DNA of 64,000 bases, taken from Thermohalobaculum sp965247385. GTDB taxonomy: Bacteria; Pseudomonadota; Alphaproteobacteria; Rhodobacterales; Rhodobacteraceae. The notes beneath the pieces were generated by a model. It had not been told where the DNA came from, did no database searches, and saw only the letters and a list, made by a program, of their open reading frames with translations. How positions within the stretch are numbered: position 1 is the stretch's first letter; each line of letters opens with the position of its first letter. The stretch lies in contig CBDFHG010000002.1 of assembly GCA_965247385.1 (NCBI GenBank), forward strand, positions 1,116,001 to 1,180,000. Reading direction: 5' to 3'. Shown here piece after piece: positions 1-8,258 of this stretch. Both the position numbers and the translations under genes were made by a program.

Positions 1-483
1 CTCACCGTGCTGGTTGACAATGAACCTGGCACCCTGGCCCGGGTCATCGGCCTGTTCTCCGGACGCGGCTACAACATCGAAAGCCTGACGGTGGCCGAGA
101 CCGACCACCTCGGCCACCTCTCGCGCATCACCATCGTCACCACCGGCACTCCGGCGGTGATCGAGCAGATCAAGGCCCAGCTCGGCCGCATGGTGCCGGT
201 CCATGACGTCCACGATCTCACCATCGAGGGCGCCCATGTCGAGCGCGAACTGGCGCTGATCAAGGTGGTGGCCACCGACGAGCACCGGGTCGAGGCGCTG
301 CGCATGGCCGACCTGATGGGCGCCCGCGTGGTCGATGTGACGCTGGAAAGCTTCATCTTCGAACTGGCCCAGACCTCGGACGAGATCGACGGCTTCGTCG
401 ACCTCATGCGCCCGCTCGGCCTGACCCAGGTCACCCGGACCGGCGTTTGCGCCATGATGCGCGGCGGCAAGGGCGCCGCCTGA
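1..483 (+). CDS. ilvH: Acetolactate synthase small (regulatory) subunit, 5' partial
   Basis: Regulatory subunit of acetohydroxyacid synthase, the first common step of valine, leucine and isoleucine synthesis; it binds valine for feedback control. The frame is open from base 1, so the true start lies upstream; the GTG at 7 is an internal codon. The N-terminal ACT domain is clear (NEPGTLARVIGLFSGRGYN), and the C-terminal ACT-like half ends around VTRTGVCAMMRGGKGAA. Its position upstream of ilvC, with one small gene between, fits the usual branched-chain biosynthesis cluster; the catalytic subunit ilvI is expected just outside the window. Identification is firm from family-typical sequence. Confidence 0.97.
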   Translation, partial: LTVLVDNEPGTLARVIGLFSGRGYNIESLTVAETDHLGHLSRITIVTTGTPAVIEQIKAQLGRMVPVHDVHDLTIEGAHVERELALIKVVATDEHRVEALRMADLMGARVVDVTLESFIFELAQTSDEIDGFVDLMRPLGLTQVTRTGVCAMMRGGKGAA

Positions 484-1202
484 TGGGATTCGCCGCCAAC
501 CTGACCGGATTGCTGATCGCGGCGGCCCTGCCAAGCGCCTGCCAAACCACCGGCGATGCACCGGCCGAGGCGGAACCGGCCCTGGCCGCCAACGCCGAAA
601 CCCAATTCCCCGAATCCCGATCCCAAGAAACCCGATCCAGCGGCGTCCGGGCCGCCGGAGGCCCAATCGCCGGATCCGCGACGAGCGGAACGCTTTCAGC
701 CAAGCGCTCCCCCGCAGCCACCCCCGCCCCGCCAATCCCAACACCGGCAGCCCAAGTACCGGCACTCCCAACGCCCGCAGCATTGCCCCCCGCTCAAACC
801 GCAGCAGTGCCGCACATCTACATGGCGCTGCAATCCGACGGCGCGGGCAGCCCGGTCTCGGCGGTCTTCGCCATCGACGCGGCGCGCGACAACACCCCCT
901 CGAACGACCCGGCCGTCCGCCTGGCCCCGGAGAACGGGCGCTGCAATGCGCAGGAAATGCGCAGCTACACCTTCCCGCCGCAAGACGCGGCCCAGCCGGT
1001 GGTCAGCGAAGCCCGGCAGTCCCGCGGCCTGACCGCAGCCAACCTGCCCGGCTTCATGGCCGCCAGCGTCACCGACATGATGCGCGCGCGCGGCCTGGCC
1101 AGCGACCGCGAACAGACCAGCGCGCTTAACATCTGCACCCGCAAACTGTGGGAGCAACTGGTGCTCAGCCAAACCGGCGACGCCCTCGCGGCTGGACAAT
1201 AG
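483..1202 (+). CDS. Proline-rich putative lipoprotein of unknown function
   Basis: A 239-residue protein whose ATG overlaps the ilvH stop (TGATG), so the two are probably co-translated. The N terminus has a hydrophobic stretch followed by ALPSAC, a weak lipobox, suggesting a lipoprotein with Cys about residue 20. Residues ~30-110 are Pro/Ala-rich and low-complexity, typical of a flexible linker. The C-terminal ~120 residues look globular, with two or three Cys (GRCNAQEM, NICTRKLW), and lack recognised motifs. An upstream ATG at 447 lies within ilvH and is less likely. Its role is not known; placement between ilvH and ilvC is probably incidental to branched-chain synthesis. Confidence 0.7.
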   Translation: MGFAANLTGLLIAAALPSACQTTGDAPAEAEPALAANAETQFPESRSQETRSSGVRAAGGPIAGSATSGTLSAKRSPAATPAPPIPTPAAQVPALPTPAALPPAQTAAVPHIYMALQSDGAGSPVSAVFAIDAARDNTPSNDPAVRLAPENGRCNAQEMRSYTFPPQDAAQPVVSEARQSRGLTAANLPGFMAASVTDMMRARGLASDREQTSALNICTRKLWEQLVLSQTGDALAAGQ

Positions 1203-1322
1203 AGAGGCCTTCGTCTAACCACGGCTCCAGAAATTCACTCGGAAAAACACCGCCGCACACACACCCGGGGACCCCCAAAAAAAACGCAATCCCGGGAACG
1301 CAAGACAAGGGACAAGAACACC

Positions 1323-2345
1323 ATGCGCGTCTATTATGATCGTGACTGCGACATCAATCTCATCAAGGACAAGAACGTCGCCATTGTCGGCTATGGCAGC
1401 CAGGGCCACGCGCATGCGCTGAACCTGCACGACAGCGGCGCCAAGAACCTCTGCGTGGCGCTCCGCCCCGGCTCGGTCAGTGCTGCCAAGGCCGAGGCCC
1501 AGGACCTGATGATCAAGCCCATCGCCGACGCTGCCGCCTGGGCGGATCTGATCATGATGGCGATGCCCGACGAGTTGCAGGCCGAAACCTACTACGCCCA
1601 TATCCACGACAACCTGAAGGACGGCGCGGCGATCGCCTTTGCCCACGGCCTCAACATCCACTTCAACCTGATCGAGACCAAGCCCACCGTCGACGTCATC
1701 ATGATGGCGCCCAAGGGCCCCGGGCACACCGTGCGCGGCGAATTCCTCAAGGGCGGCGGCGTGCCCTGCCTGGTGGCGGTCGAGAACGACGCCAGCAACC
1801 GCGCGCTGGAGATCGGCCTCTCCTACTGCTCCGCCATCGGCGGCGGCCGCGCGGGGATCATCGAGACCACCTTCAAGGAGGAGTGCGAGACCGACCTCTT
1901 CGGCGAACAGGCGGTGCTGTGCGGCGGCCTGGTCGAGCTGATCCGGATGGGTTTCGAGACCCTGGTCGAGGCCGGCTACGCCCCCGAGATGGCCTATTTC
2001 GAGTGCTGCCACGAGGTCAAGCTGATCGTCGACCTGATCTACCAGGGCGGCATCGCCAACATGAACTACTCGGTGTCGAACACCGCCGAATACGGCGAGT
2101 ACGTCTCCGGACCACGGGTGCTGCCCTATGCCGAGACCAAGGCCCGGATGAAGTCGATCCTCGACGACATCCAGCAGGGCCGCTTCGTGCGCGACTGGAT
2201 GACCGAGTGCAAGGCGGGCCAACCTTCGTTCAAGGCGATCCGGCGCAACAACGACGCCCACGAGATCGAAGTGATCGGCGAAAAGCTGCGCGGCATGATG
2301 CCGTGGATCAAGGCGGACGCGCTGGTGGACAAGGCGAAAAACTGA
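1323..2345 (+). CDS. ilvC: Ketol-acid reductoisomerase (NADP+)
   Basis: Converts 2-acetolactate (or 2-aceto-2-hydroxybutyrate) to the dihydroxy acid by alkyl migration and NADPH reduction; cytosolic second step of valine/isoleucine synthesis. At 340 residues it is the short class I form. The Rossmann motif GYGSQGHAHALNL is at residues ~22-34, and the knotted C-terminal domain carries the conserved acidic metal ligands (FGEQAVLCGG, AYFECCHEVKLIVDLIYQGG). It starts at ATG after an A-rich spacer and an AAGGGA-like ribosome site. It lies in the ilv cluster downstream of ilvH. Confidence 0.98.
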   Translation: MRVYYDRDCDINLIKDKNVAIVGYGSQGHAHALNLHDSGAKNLCVALRPGSVSAAKAEAQDLMIKPIADAAAWADLIMMAMPDELQAETYYAHIHDNLKDGAAIAFAHGLNIHFNLIETKPTVDVIMMAPKGPGHTVRGEFLKGGGVPCLVAVENDASNRALEIGLSYCSAIGGGRAGIIETTFKEECETDLFGEQAVLCGGLVELIRMGFETLVEAGYAPEMAYFECCHEVKLIVDLIYQGGIANMNYSVSNTAEYGEYVSGPRVLPYAETKARMKSILDDIQQGRFVRDWMTECKAGQPSFKAIRRNNDAHEIEVIGEKLRGMMPWIKADALVDKAKN

Positions 2346-2371
2346 GACGGCGCCCGCACCATCGTCCCGTC

Positions 2372-2394
2372 ATGCCCCGCCTCGACCGGGGCAT
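2372..2394. repeat. REP-like palindrome downstream of ilvC
   Basis: The stretch contains ATGCCCCGcctcgaCCGGGGCAT, an imperfect inverted repeat of the kind commonly scattered between genes in alphaproteobacteria. It lies ~30 bp after the ilvC stop and could also help end transcription, though there is no T-run. The rest of 2346-2595 shows no gene. Confidence 0.5.
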
Positions 2395-2595
2395 CCAATT
2401 GTAGGGAAAGGTGGGTTCCACCCACCCGACTCCCCGAACTGGCGGTGCACGCACGCAACCAGCGAAAGGCGAGGGACAGGGGGATTTTTGCCTCCGCTCT
2501 CGACCCGTGGGGCGGGTATTTTCTCCCTCCTGCCAGTGGCCTGTATTGAGGTAGACTGGCATGGATGTCGGGAACGGGCGATCGGCGGGGAAGGC

Positions 2596-2901
2596 ATGGG
2601 CGACAACTACCTCATCTACGACGGCGAATACCCATTCTGCACGCGCTACGTGCGGCCCACCCGCCGGCGCGACACCGTCGGCGCGCTTCGCCTCCTAAAT
2701 ACCCGCGACAGAACATCCGAGGTCGAGGCCGCGACCGAGGCTGGCTACAACCTCGACCGGGGCATGCTGCTCTCGCTCGACGGCAATCTCTGTTACGGCC
2801 CCGACTGCCTGAACCGTCTCGCCCTTCTCAGTTCCCGCTCGTCCTGGTTCGACCGAGTCTCCTACGCCCCTTTTAACATATATGTTAACTCCAGAGGATA
2901 G
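2596..2901 (+). pseudogene. Degenerate DCC-family thiol-disulfide oxidoreductase-like protein
   Basis: Begins MGDNYLIYDGEYPFCTRYV, which matches the DCC family start, normally YDGECPFC. The first Cys of the CxxC is Tyr here (TAC for TGC), so the redox pair is broken. The GGGGAAGGC ribosome site just upstream supports the ATG at 2596. At 101 residues it is shorter than the usual ~120-140, and its end runs into the palindrome that precedes the toxin-antitoxin pair at 2873. It was probably truncated when that module arrived. I read it as decayed rather than functional. Confidence 0.6.
2873..2888. promoter_or_regulatory. 16-bp palindrome, probable operator of the 2908 toxin-antitoxin pair
   Basis: TTAACATATATGTTAA is a perfect palindrome 20 bp before the toxin start. 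The same 14-bp core, TAACATATATGTTA, occurs in a palindrome before the second module at 20229-20244. Antitoxins of this type normally autoregulate by binding such sites. Confidence 0.6.
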
Positions 2902-2907
2902 AATCGC

Positions 2908-3237
2908 GTGAGAGGCTATCAAGAGGTTTTAAAGGGAGCCCACTGCGTTGTCCTCATGGCGGACGACGTAGCAGAAAGCCTCAAGGATGATGCGCCTGCA
3001 AAGGATCGAGGAAGATGTTTAGCGATGCTGAAGCGTCTTGCAGAGGAGGGCCCGCGATTCTTCAACATAGAACAGTTCCGCATGGAGGGACGATATCCGG
3101 CGGCACGCCCCGGCGTTGCTGATGTAGCCGTGTATGCGCTCAAATCTTATCAGGTGCGCATATATGGGGGATACCGAGACGGGATGTTTCTCTGCGTAGA
3201 GTATGACCGAAAGCAGAAAAATAAACAAACCAAATGA
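2908..3237 (+). CDS. HigB/RelE-like toxin of a type II toxin-antitoxin module
   Basis: A 109-residue basic protein from a GTG start with AGAGG upstream. The region around FFNIEQFRMEGR, VYALKSYQVRIYGG and the Lys-rich C terminus DRKKQ-like matches phage-type HigB/RelE mRNA interferases, in which toxin precedes antitoxin. The helix-turn-helix protein at 3287 is the expected antitoxin, 50 bp downstream. Expected activity is ribosome-dependent mRNA cleavage; no catalytic residue can be assigned with certainty here. The module is more AT-rich than ilvC and probably acquired. Confidence 0.65.
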   Translation: MRGYQEVLKGAHCVVLMADDVAESLKDDAPAKDRGRCLAMLKRLAEEGPRFFNIEQFRMEGRYPAARPGVADVAVYALKSYQVRIYGGYRDGMFLCVEYDRKQKNKQTK

Positions 3238-3286
3238 AGCTGAAAAGCGCACCAAAGAAAATATCTGCGCCTGTTAGCAAAAAACA

Positions 3287-3565
3287 ATGACCGAAGTGTT
3301 CCGCCCGAAGGATCAGAGTGAGGAAAAAATCTTCGCTGTTGAGGAGCTTATCTTCGATGTGCAGTATGAAATCCAGAAACTCTTGAGTTCTCGCGGCCTG
3401 ACGCAGAAGAACCTCGCAGAACGCTTGGGCTGTTCGCCCGCGCGGGTCTCGCAAATGCTGAATGACAAGGGTGGAAACATGACCCTTGAGACTATTGCCC
3501 GTGCGCTCTTCGCGCTGGAAGCGAAGTGCAACTTCGCCAAGGGAGCTATGCACGAATTTGGGTGA
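3287..3565 (+). CDS. XRE-family helix-turn-helix antitoxin
   Basis: A 92-residue protein with a clear Cro/C1-type helix-turn-helix at residues ~38-75 (LTQKNLAERLGCSPARVSQMLNDKG). It follows the HigB-like toxin, so it most likely neutralises it and represses the pair through the palindrome at 2873. The TGA stop (3563-3565) lies inside GGGTGACGG, a sequence that also begins two IS256-type remnants at 22114 and 36669. The original 3' end may therefore have been replaced by the IS end, giving the short tail HEFG. Confidence 0.7.
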   Translation: MTEVFRPKDQSEEKIFAVEELIFDVQYEIQKLLSSRGLTQKNLAERLGCSPARVSQMLNDKGGNMTLETIARALFALEAKCNFAKGAMHEFG

Positions 3566-4078
3566 CGGTGCCTGAGAAGGCGGCGTATCGAGGCGGGTGC
3601 TGAGCCTGCCAGAACCTCCAGGAAAGGAGCGATACGCCATGAAGGAAGATACGACCGTTATCGCGCTTCGTCACGCAGATTCTGTCGAAGACCCGCTGAC
3701 TGAGATTGCTCGTGAGGGCGCTCGGCGCATGCTGGCCGAGGCGCTGAGGGCCGAGGCAGACGCGTTCGTTGCCAGCTTCGCGGATGACCTGCTGCCCGAT
3801 GGCCGCCAGAGGATCGTCAGGCATGGTTACGGGCCGGAGCGGTCGATACAGACCGGGATCGGCGCGATCGACGTCCGCCGGGCCAAGGTCCGGGACCGGC
3901 ACCCGAACGTTGCCGAGGCCGGGAAGGTGCGCTTCACGTCGAACATCCTGCCGAAATGGGCGCGACGCACGAAGAGCCTCGATGTGCTGCTTCCCATTCT
4001 CTACCTGCGTGGTATCTCCACCGGCGACTTCCAGGAGGCGCTGGGCGCGATCGCCAAGGCTATCATGGACCAGAAAAA
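3561..4078 (+). mobile_element. IS256-family element, 5' part only
   Basis: Left end (GGGTGACGGTGCC) followed by an ORF from ATG 3639 encoding the N-terminal ~145 residues of an IS256/mutator transposase (MKEDTTVIALRHADSVEDPL, ILPKWARRTKSLDVLLPILYLRGISTGDFQEAL). Homology stops near 4070; the rest of the transposase, including the later catalytic residues, is absent, so the copy is dead. A ribosome site GGAAAGGAG precedes the ATG. It abuts an oppositely oriented ISL3 remnant. Confidence 0.8.
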
Positions 4079-4129
4079 GAAAGGCATTAACTCGCGTGCC
4101 GCGCGCTCTGCGGCGAGGACGAAGCATGA

Positions 4130-4470
4130 TTACGTGGGCTCTTCGACGTTGAAAGTGGATTTTACCACATCTCCGAGCGGAGTTGCGATCAAGTAGATCA
4201 TGGTGATGAAGGTCTCGGTGTTGCGGTAGCCTCTGGCTCTTGCCCTGGCGGCCTGAAACAGTCCGTTCATTGCTTCCATGCGGGCATTGCTGTGGGTTGA
4301 CGTCCAGCGTTCGAGAATGCGCTTGGGATGTTTTTTGATCTTCTCCAGAGCCTTGCGGGCGGCTTCGAACAGCGGATCGTCTCCGATCTGTTCGTGTCGA
4401 GACGCTGTTCGACCAGCCGCCATGGTGGCGTAACCCCGAGGCCAAGAGCCAATACATCCTGAGCATCCAT
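4130..4470 (-). mobile_element. ISL3-family transposase remnant with internal deletion
   Basis: On the minus strand the 5' part (from 4470) reads MDAQDVLALGLGVTPPWRLV, the typical ISL3 N terminus. After ~75 bp the frame switches to a C-terminal segment ending THSNARMEAMNGLFQAARAR...LIATPLGDVVKST. The two fit the two ends of one ISL3 transposase with the middle (DDE core) deleted. The element is non-functional and interrupts the IS256 copy. Confidence 0.7.
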
Positions 4471-4695
4471 CGCCTGTCCCTCCTCCTAGATTTTTTATCG
4501 CGCAATACCTGAAAGAAAGTTCGCGACATTGGCTTGTTGTGTTTCTGGCTGGTGAGAAACCGCCGCGTGATGGGTTGCCACGAAATCCAATTCTCGGGCC
4601 AGGGCAGTATTTGTTGCCATGAAATCGACGGAAGTGGCCAAGCGCGAATGCCCCTCACGTTACAGGCTCTTGTCATGCATTTCGGCTGTTTCACT

Positions 4696-6444
4696 TCAGA
4701 ATATGTCGGGTTCTCCTGCAGCCTTTCCAAATCCGCGTTCCAGGAAATCAAAGTCACAGCCTTTGTCTGCCTGTGTGACATGGCGCGAAAACATGTAGCC
4801 GTAGCCGCGTTCAAACCGGGGCTCGGGTTGTTTCCATTCAGTGCGGCGTTTTTCCAACTCTACGTCGTCGACCAGCATCTCGAGACGTCGGTTGGGCACA
4901 TCCAGTCGGATGATATCACCTGTTTTGAGCAAAGCGAGCGGTCCACCCACGTAGCTTTCGGGCGCGACGTGTAGCACACATGCGCCGTAGGAGGTGCCAG
5001 ACATTCGCGCATCCGAGATACGCAACATATCGCGATGACCCTGTTTGATCAGCGCCCTAGGGATCGGGAGCATGCCCCACTCAGGCATTCCGGGGCCACC
5101 TTGCGGTCCTGCATTGCGCAGGACCAGAACGTGATCAGGCGTAACATCAAGGTTTTCGTCGTCGATAGCAGATTTCATTTCCGAATAGCTGTCAAAGACC
5201 AGCGCGGGACCCTCATGCTTATAGTATTTCGGGTCGCACGCTGCGGGTTTGATAATCGACCCATCGGGGCAGAGGTTGCCGCGCAAAACGGCAAGTGACC
5301 CTTCATGGTAAACCGGTTTCGACAAAGGACGGATCACATCATCATTGAAGACTTCGGCACCTGCCAGATTTTCGCCTATCGTCCTGCCGGTTACTGTTAG
5401 GCAAGATGTGTCAAGACGATCCTCCAATTGCTTCATCAGCGCCCGTAACCCCCCCGCATAGAAGAAATCTTCCATCAGATAGTCTTTGCCTGATGGCCGG
5501 ACATTGGCAATGAGTGGCGTGGTACGGCCAAGCGCATCCAGATCGTCCAATGTCAGATCAACGCCCGCGCGCCGCGCAATGGCGATGAGATGTATAACAG
5601 CATTTGTTGAACAACCCGTCGCCAACGCGGTAATTGCTGCGTTTTTTATCGCCCCTGATGTCACAATCTTGTCCGATGTCAGGCCCTCCCAGACCATGTC
5701 TACAATTCGCCGCCCGCAAGCGGCAGACATGCGCTGATGCCCCGAATCGGCCGCAGGGATCGAAGAGGCGCCGGGCAAGGCCAAGCCCATCGCATCGGTG
5801 ATCGCTGTCATCGTAGAGGCGGTGCCCATTGTCATACAAGTTCCGATAGAACGGGCAATGCCGCCTTGAATGCCCAGCCAGTCTGCATCAGTTATGTTGC
5901 CCGCGCGGCGCTCATCCCAGTACTTCCAGGCATCGGACCCGGACCCCAAAATCTTACCGGCGTAATGCCCGCGCAACATTGGCCCTGCAGGAAGATATAT
6001 CATAGGCACACCGGCGGTCAGCGCGCCCATCACCAACCCCGGCGTGGTCTTGTCGCAGCCACCCATCAGAACCACGCCATCAAGTGGATGAGAGCGGATA
6101 ATTTCCTCAACCTCCATCGCCAACATGTTGCGATAGAGCATAGAAGTTGGCTTGGTGAAGCTTTCATCAACCGACAGCGAGGGCATTTCGACCGCGAATC
6201 CCCCGGCCTGTAATACGCCGCGCTTCACGTCCTGTGCGCGCTCACGGAAATGACTGTGACATGAATTAAGTTCTGACCACGTGTTGAGGATACCGATGAT
6301 GGGTTTCCCGCTGAAATCCTCTTCTGCGTAGCCAAGTTGCATCATCCGTGAGCGATGCCCAAAACTTCGCAGGTCATCCGGGCCGAACCAGCGCGCGCTG
6401 CGAAGTTGAGCTGCATCCACTTTGGTCTTCGCAGTCATTTGCAC
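4696..6444 (-). CDS. IlvD/Edd-family sugar-acid dehydratase (L-arabinonate dehydratase-like)
   Basis: A 582-residue Fe-S dehydratase. Conserved signatures include GGCDKTTPGLVMGA near residue 130 and TMGTASTMTAITDAMGLALPG near 205, with cluster Cys residues. It is closer in length and sequence to pentonate/arabinonate dehydratases than to dihydroxy-acid dehydratase, so it probably dehydrates a sugar acid to a 2-keto-3-deoxy acid. The start may be 6444 or the second Met at 6438. It is divergent from the Tct transporter operon, with an operator-like repeat 27 bp upstream, and likely shares control by the LacI-type regulator at 9798. The exact substrate cannot be read from sequence. Confidence 0.85.
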   Translation of the reverse strand: MQMTAKTKVDAAQLRSARWFGPDDLRSFGHRSRMMQLGYAEEDFSGKPIIGILNTWSELNSCHSHFRERAQDVKRGVLQAGGFAVEMPSLSVDESFTKPTSMLYRNMLAMEVEEIIRSHPLDGVVLMGGCDKTTPGLVMGALTAGVPMIYLPAGPMLRGHYAGKILGSGSDAWKYWDERRAGNITDADWLGIQGGIARSIGTCMTMGTASTMTAITDAMGLALPGASSIPAADSGHQRMSAACGRRIVDMVWEGLTSDKIVTSGAIKNAAITALATGCSTNAVIHLIAIARRAGVDLTLDDLDALGRTTPLIANVRPSGKDYLMEDFFYAGGLRALMKQLEDRLDTSCLTVTGRTIGENLAGAEVFNDDVIRPLSKPVYHEGSLAVLRGNLCPDGSIIKPAACDPKYYKHEGPALVFDSYSEMKSAIDDENLDVTPDHVLVLRNAGPQGGPGMPEWGMLPIPRALIKQGHRDMLRISDARMSGTSYGACVLHVAPESYVGGPLALLKTGDIIRLDVPNRRLEMLVDDVELEKRRTEWKQPEPRFERGYGYMFSRHVTQADKGCDFDFLERGFGKAAGEPDIF

Positions 6445-6470
6445 GTTGACTTTCTGTTTGGTTTGATTTC

Positions 6471-6491
6471 GCTAATATATGCGCATTCATT
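6471..6491. promoter_or_regulatory. Operator-like repeat, copy 1 (dehydratase side)
   Basis: GCTAATATATGCGCATTCATT, with palindromic core ATGCGCAT, lies 27 bp upstream of the dehydratase start. A near-identical copy is at 6612-6634. A central CpG palindrome suits a LacI-family repressor site. Confidence 0.5.
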
Positions 6492-6611
6492 CAAGATCGT
6501 CAAGGCCGGATGGGGCGATGACTTCATGCTCAACATGATCCGAGCCGATATTCAGGTTTAAAAGCGATTACCCTGCGAATTCAGGGTTGACACATGCTCG
6601 CGGCCATGGTT

Positions 6612-6634
6612 GCTAATATGTATGCGCATTCATT
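6612..6634. promoter_or_regulatory. Operator-like repeat, copy 2 (transporter side)
   Basis: Same motif as 6471-6491 with a 2-bp insertion (GCTAATATGT then ATGCGCATTCATT), 80 bp upstream of tctC. In both copies a TTGAC(A/T) hexamer lies exactly 21 bp before TAATAT (6446-6451 and 6587-6592), so a promoter-plus-operator unit seems to be duplicated. Confidence 0.5.
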
Positions 6635-6713
6635 GCGCTCGATTCTGGACTCCAATCCAGAAAATTCAAACAAATCGGCAAACCGGCCGCACCAGTGGTC
6701 ACGGGAGGACAAA

Positions 6714-7763
6714 ATGAAGTTTATGCGCAGAAACCTGCTTGCTGCTGCAGGCATCGCAGCCCTCGTCATGCAGCCGTTGGTCGCGGTGGCACAAGAACTG
6801 CCGCGCAACGTACGCATGGTAATCGGCTCCAAATCGACAGGTGGTGACACTTACCAAAACTCAGCCATCATTGCCGACGCCCTTGCTGAACACCTCGGGA
6901 TCAACATCAAAGTCGATGCTGTTGGTGCTTCCGAGGCGTTCAAAGCCCTGTCTCGTGACAGCCGTGGAAGTACCATCATGATTTTCCACGATCAATCCTA
7001 TCTTGGCTATCTGTATGGACGCGAAAGCTATGCTGACCCCTTCGCGAGCTATGCGATTGGACCGACTGTGGCAATCAATCCGGGCAATGCCTATCTCGTC
7101 CCGGCGGATTCCCCTTATCAGTCAATGGAGGACATCTTGACGGCCGCCAAAAACGGTGAGCGAGTGCGTGTCGCGATCCAGCCCGGCGGTGTATCCGAGA
7201 TCGGTTTCTCGGCCATGAAGAATGCCGCTCGCGTCCGTGCACCAGGTTCGGAAGAGAATATCGTTGCCGTCAATACCGGCTCGCAATCGGACAAAAATCA
7301 GGTGATGTGGGACGACCTGGCAGATGTCATCAATGGGTCCATACAGGCCAATGAGCAGTTCACGCAACTCGAGGCTGGTGACGACAAGGGGATGCGCTTT
7401 GTCTGGATCACCGCGCGGGAAAAGACACTGCAACAAGCGCCTGCCGATGGTATGGGCGGCACAACCCGTGACGATTTGTTGAAATTTGCCAGCCCGGCTA
7501 CTAGCGTAACGCTGGACGGCTCGCAGGACTTCGCCTTCGACAAAGAGTTCTTCTTTCTGTTTAATCCTGAGATGAACCCTGCCATTATTGCTCAGATTGA
7601 TACTGCGTTGACCGATATCTTCGCAAAAGGAGAGATACAGAAACGTCAGAAGGGTTCGTTCTTTATTCCCAATTTCCTACCCTCAACGGACGCGCTAGCG
7701 CATCTTAAAGCCAAGCGGGACACATACGGCGAAGTGATCTCTACGATCTCGGGTGGTAACTAG
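6714..7763 (+). CDS. Periplasmic substrate-binding protein of a tripartite tricarboxylate transporter
   Basis: A 349-residue protein from ATG 6714, preceded by GGGAGG at good spacing. The N terminus is a clear signal peptide (MRRNLLAAAGIAALVMQPLV then AVAQ), predicting export to the periplasm. The body is Bug/TctC-like. With the small 4-TM protein and the large permease downstream it forms a TTT system that imports an organic acid. Its position opposite a sugar-acid dehydratase suggests the cargo is an aldonate or related acid rather than citrate; this is inference. Confidence 0.8.
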   Translation: MKFMRRNLLAAAGIAALVMQPLVAVAQELPRNVRMVIGSKSTGGDTYQNSAIIADALAEHLGINIKVDAVGASEAFKALSRDSRGSTIMIFHDQSYLGYLYGRESYADPFASYAIGPTVAINPGNAYLVPADSPYQSMEDILTAAKNGERVRVAIQPGGVSEIGFSAMKNAARVRAPGSEENIVAVNTGSQSDKNQVMWDDLADVINGSIQANEQFTQLEAGDDKGMRFVWITAREKTLQQAPADGMGGTTRDDLLKFASPATSVTLDGSQDFAFDKEFFFLFNPEMNPAIIAQIDTALTDIFAKGEIQKRQKGSFFIPNFLPSTDALAHLKAKRDTYGEVISTISGGN

Positions 7764-7828
7764 AAGCCCGATTGGTCCGGCCACATCGTGGTGGCCGGAC
7801 CTCCGAACAAATCAGTCAGGGCGACGGC

Positions 7829-8248
7829 ATGGGTGAATTGACGCAGGTTGCTATTAATTTCGAGACATCTCATCTGTTGTTTCCGAAAATAATCGCCATT
7901 GTATTGGGGCTTCTGGGCCTTGCAATTGTTCTGCGGGACCATGCGCGAATTGTCAGTGCGGGAAGCTATTGGCACCAGATTCTGACCCAAATGGACAAGG
8001 TGCGCTTCTTTGGAACGCTTCTGTTCACGTTTCTTTATTTTGCATTGATGGTGCCGATTGGTAATTTTTGGCCCAACACAGGCCTTGGCTTTCTGGTCTG
8101 CTCTATCCCGTTCGTTTTGCTGATTGGTCTGCTCTATATGCACGGTCGCGGCCCGCGGCAGCTTATCCCATTAGGACTGGTCGTGGTTATCGCCCCGACA
8201 TTCGTTTGGTGGCTGTTTACGTATCCCTTCTTTTTGACCCTACCGTAA
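7829..8248 (+). CDS. TctB-like small membrane subunit of the TTT transporter
   Basis: A 139-residue protein with about four hydrophobic segments (KIIAIVLGLLGLAIVL, FFGTLLFTFLYFALMVPIG, GFLVCSIPFVLLIGLLYM, LIPLGLVVVIAPTFVWWLF). ATG 7829 is preferred; the frame is open upstream to 7772 but that sequence is not membrane-like. It sits between tctC and tctA, 10 bp before tctA, as in typical TTT operons. TctB proteins are poorly conserved, so the call rests on length, topology and position. Confidence 0.75.
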   Translation: MGELTQVAINFETSHLLFPKIIAIVLGLLGLAIVLRDHARIVSAGSYWHQILTQMDKVRFFGTLLFTFLYFALMVPIGNFWPNTGLGFLVCSIPFVLLIGLLYMHGRGPRQLIPLGLVVVIAPTFVWWLFTYPFFLTLP

Positions 8249-8258
8249 GGACCGAGCC

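Noticed and set aside
1215..2261. 348-codon minus-strand ORF opposite ilvC
   Set aside because: It is fully antisense to ilvC, lacks any family motif and arises from GC-rich codon bias.
3546..4814. 422-codon minus-strand ORF
   Set aside because: Runs through the IS256 piece antisense, an ISL3 remnant out of frame, and the dehydratase end; a chance open frame.
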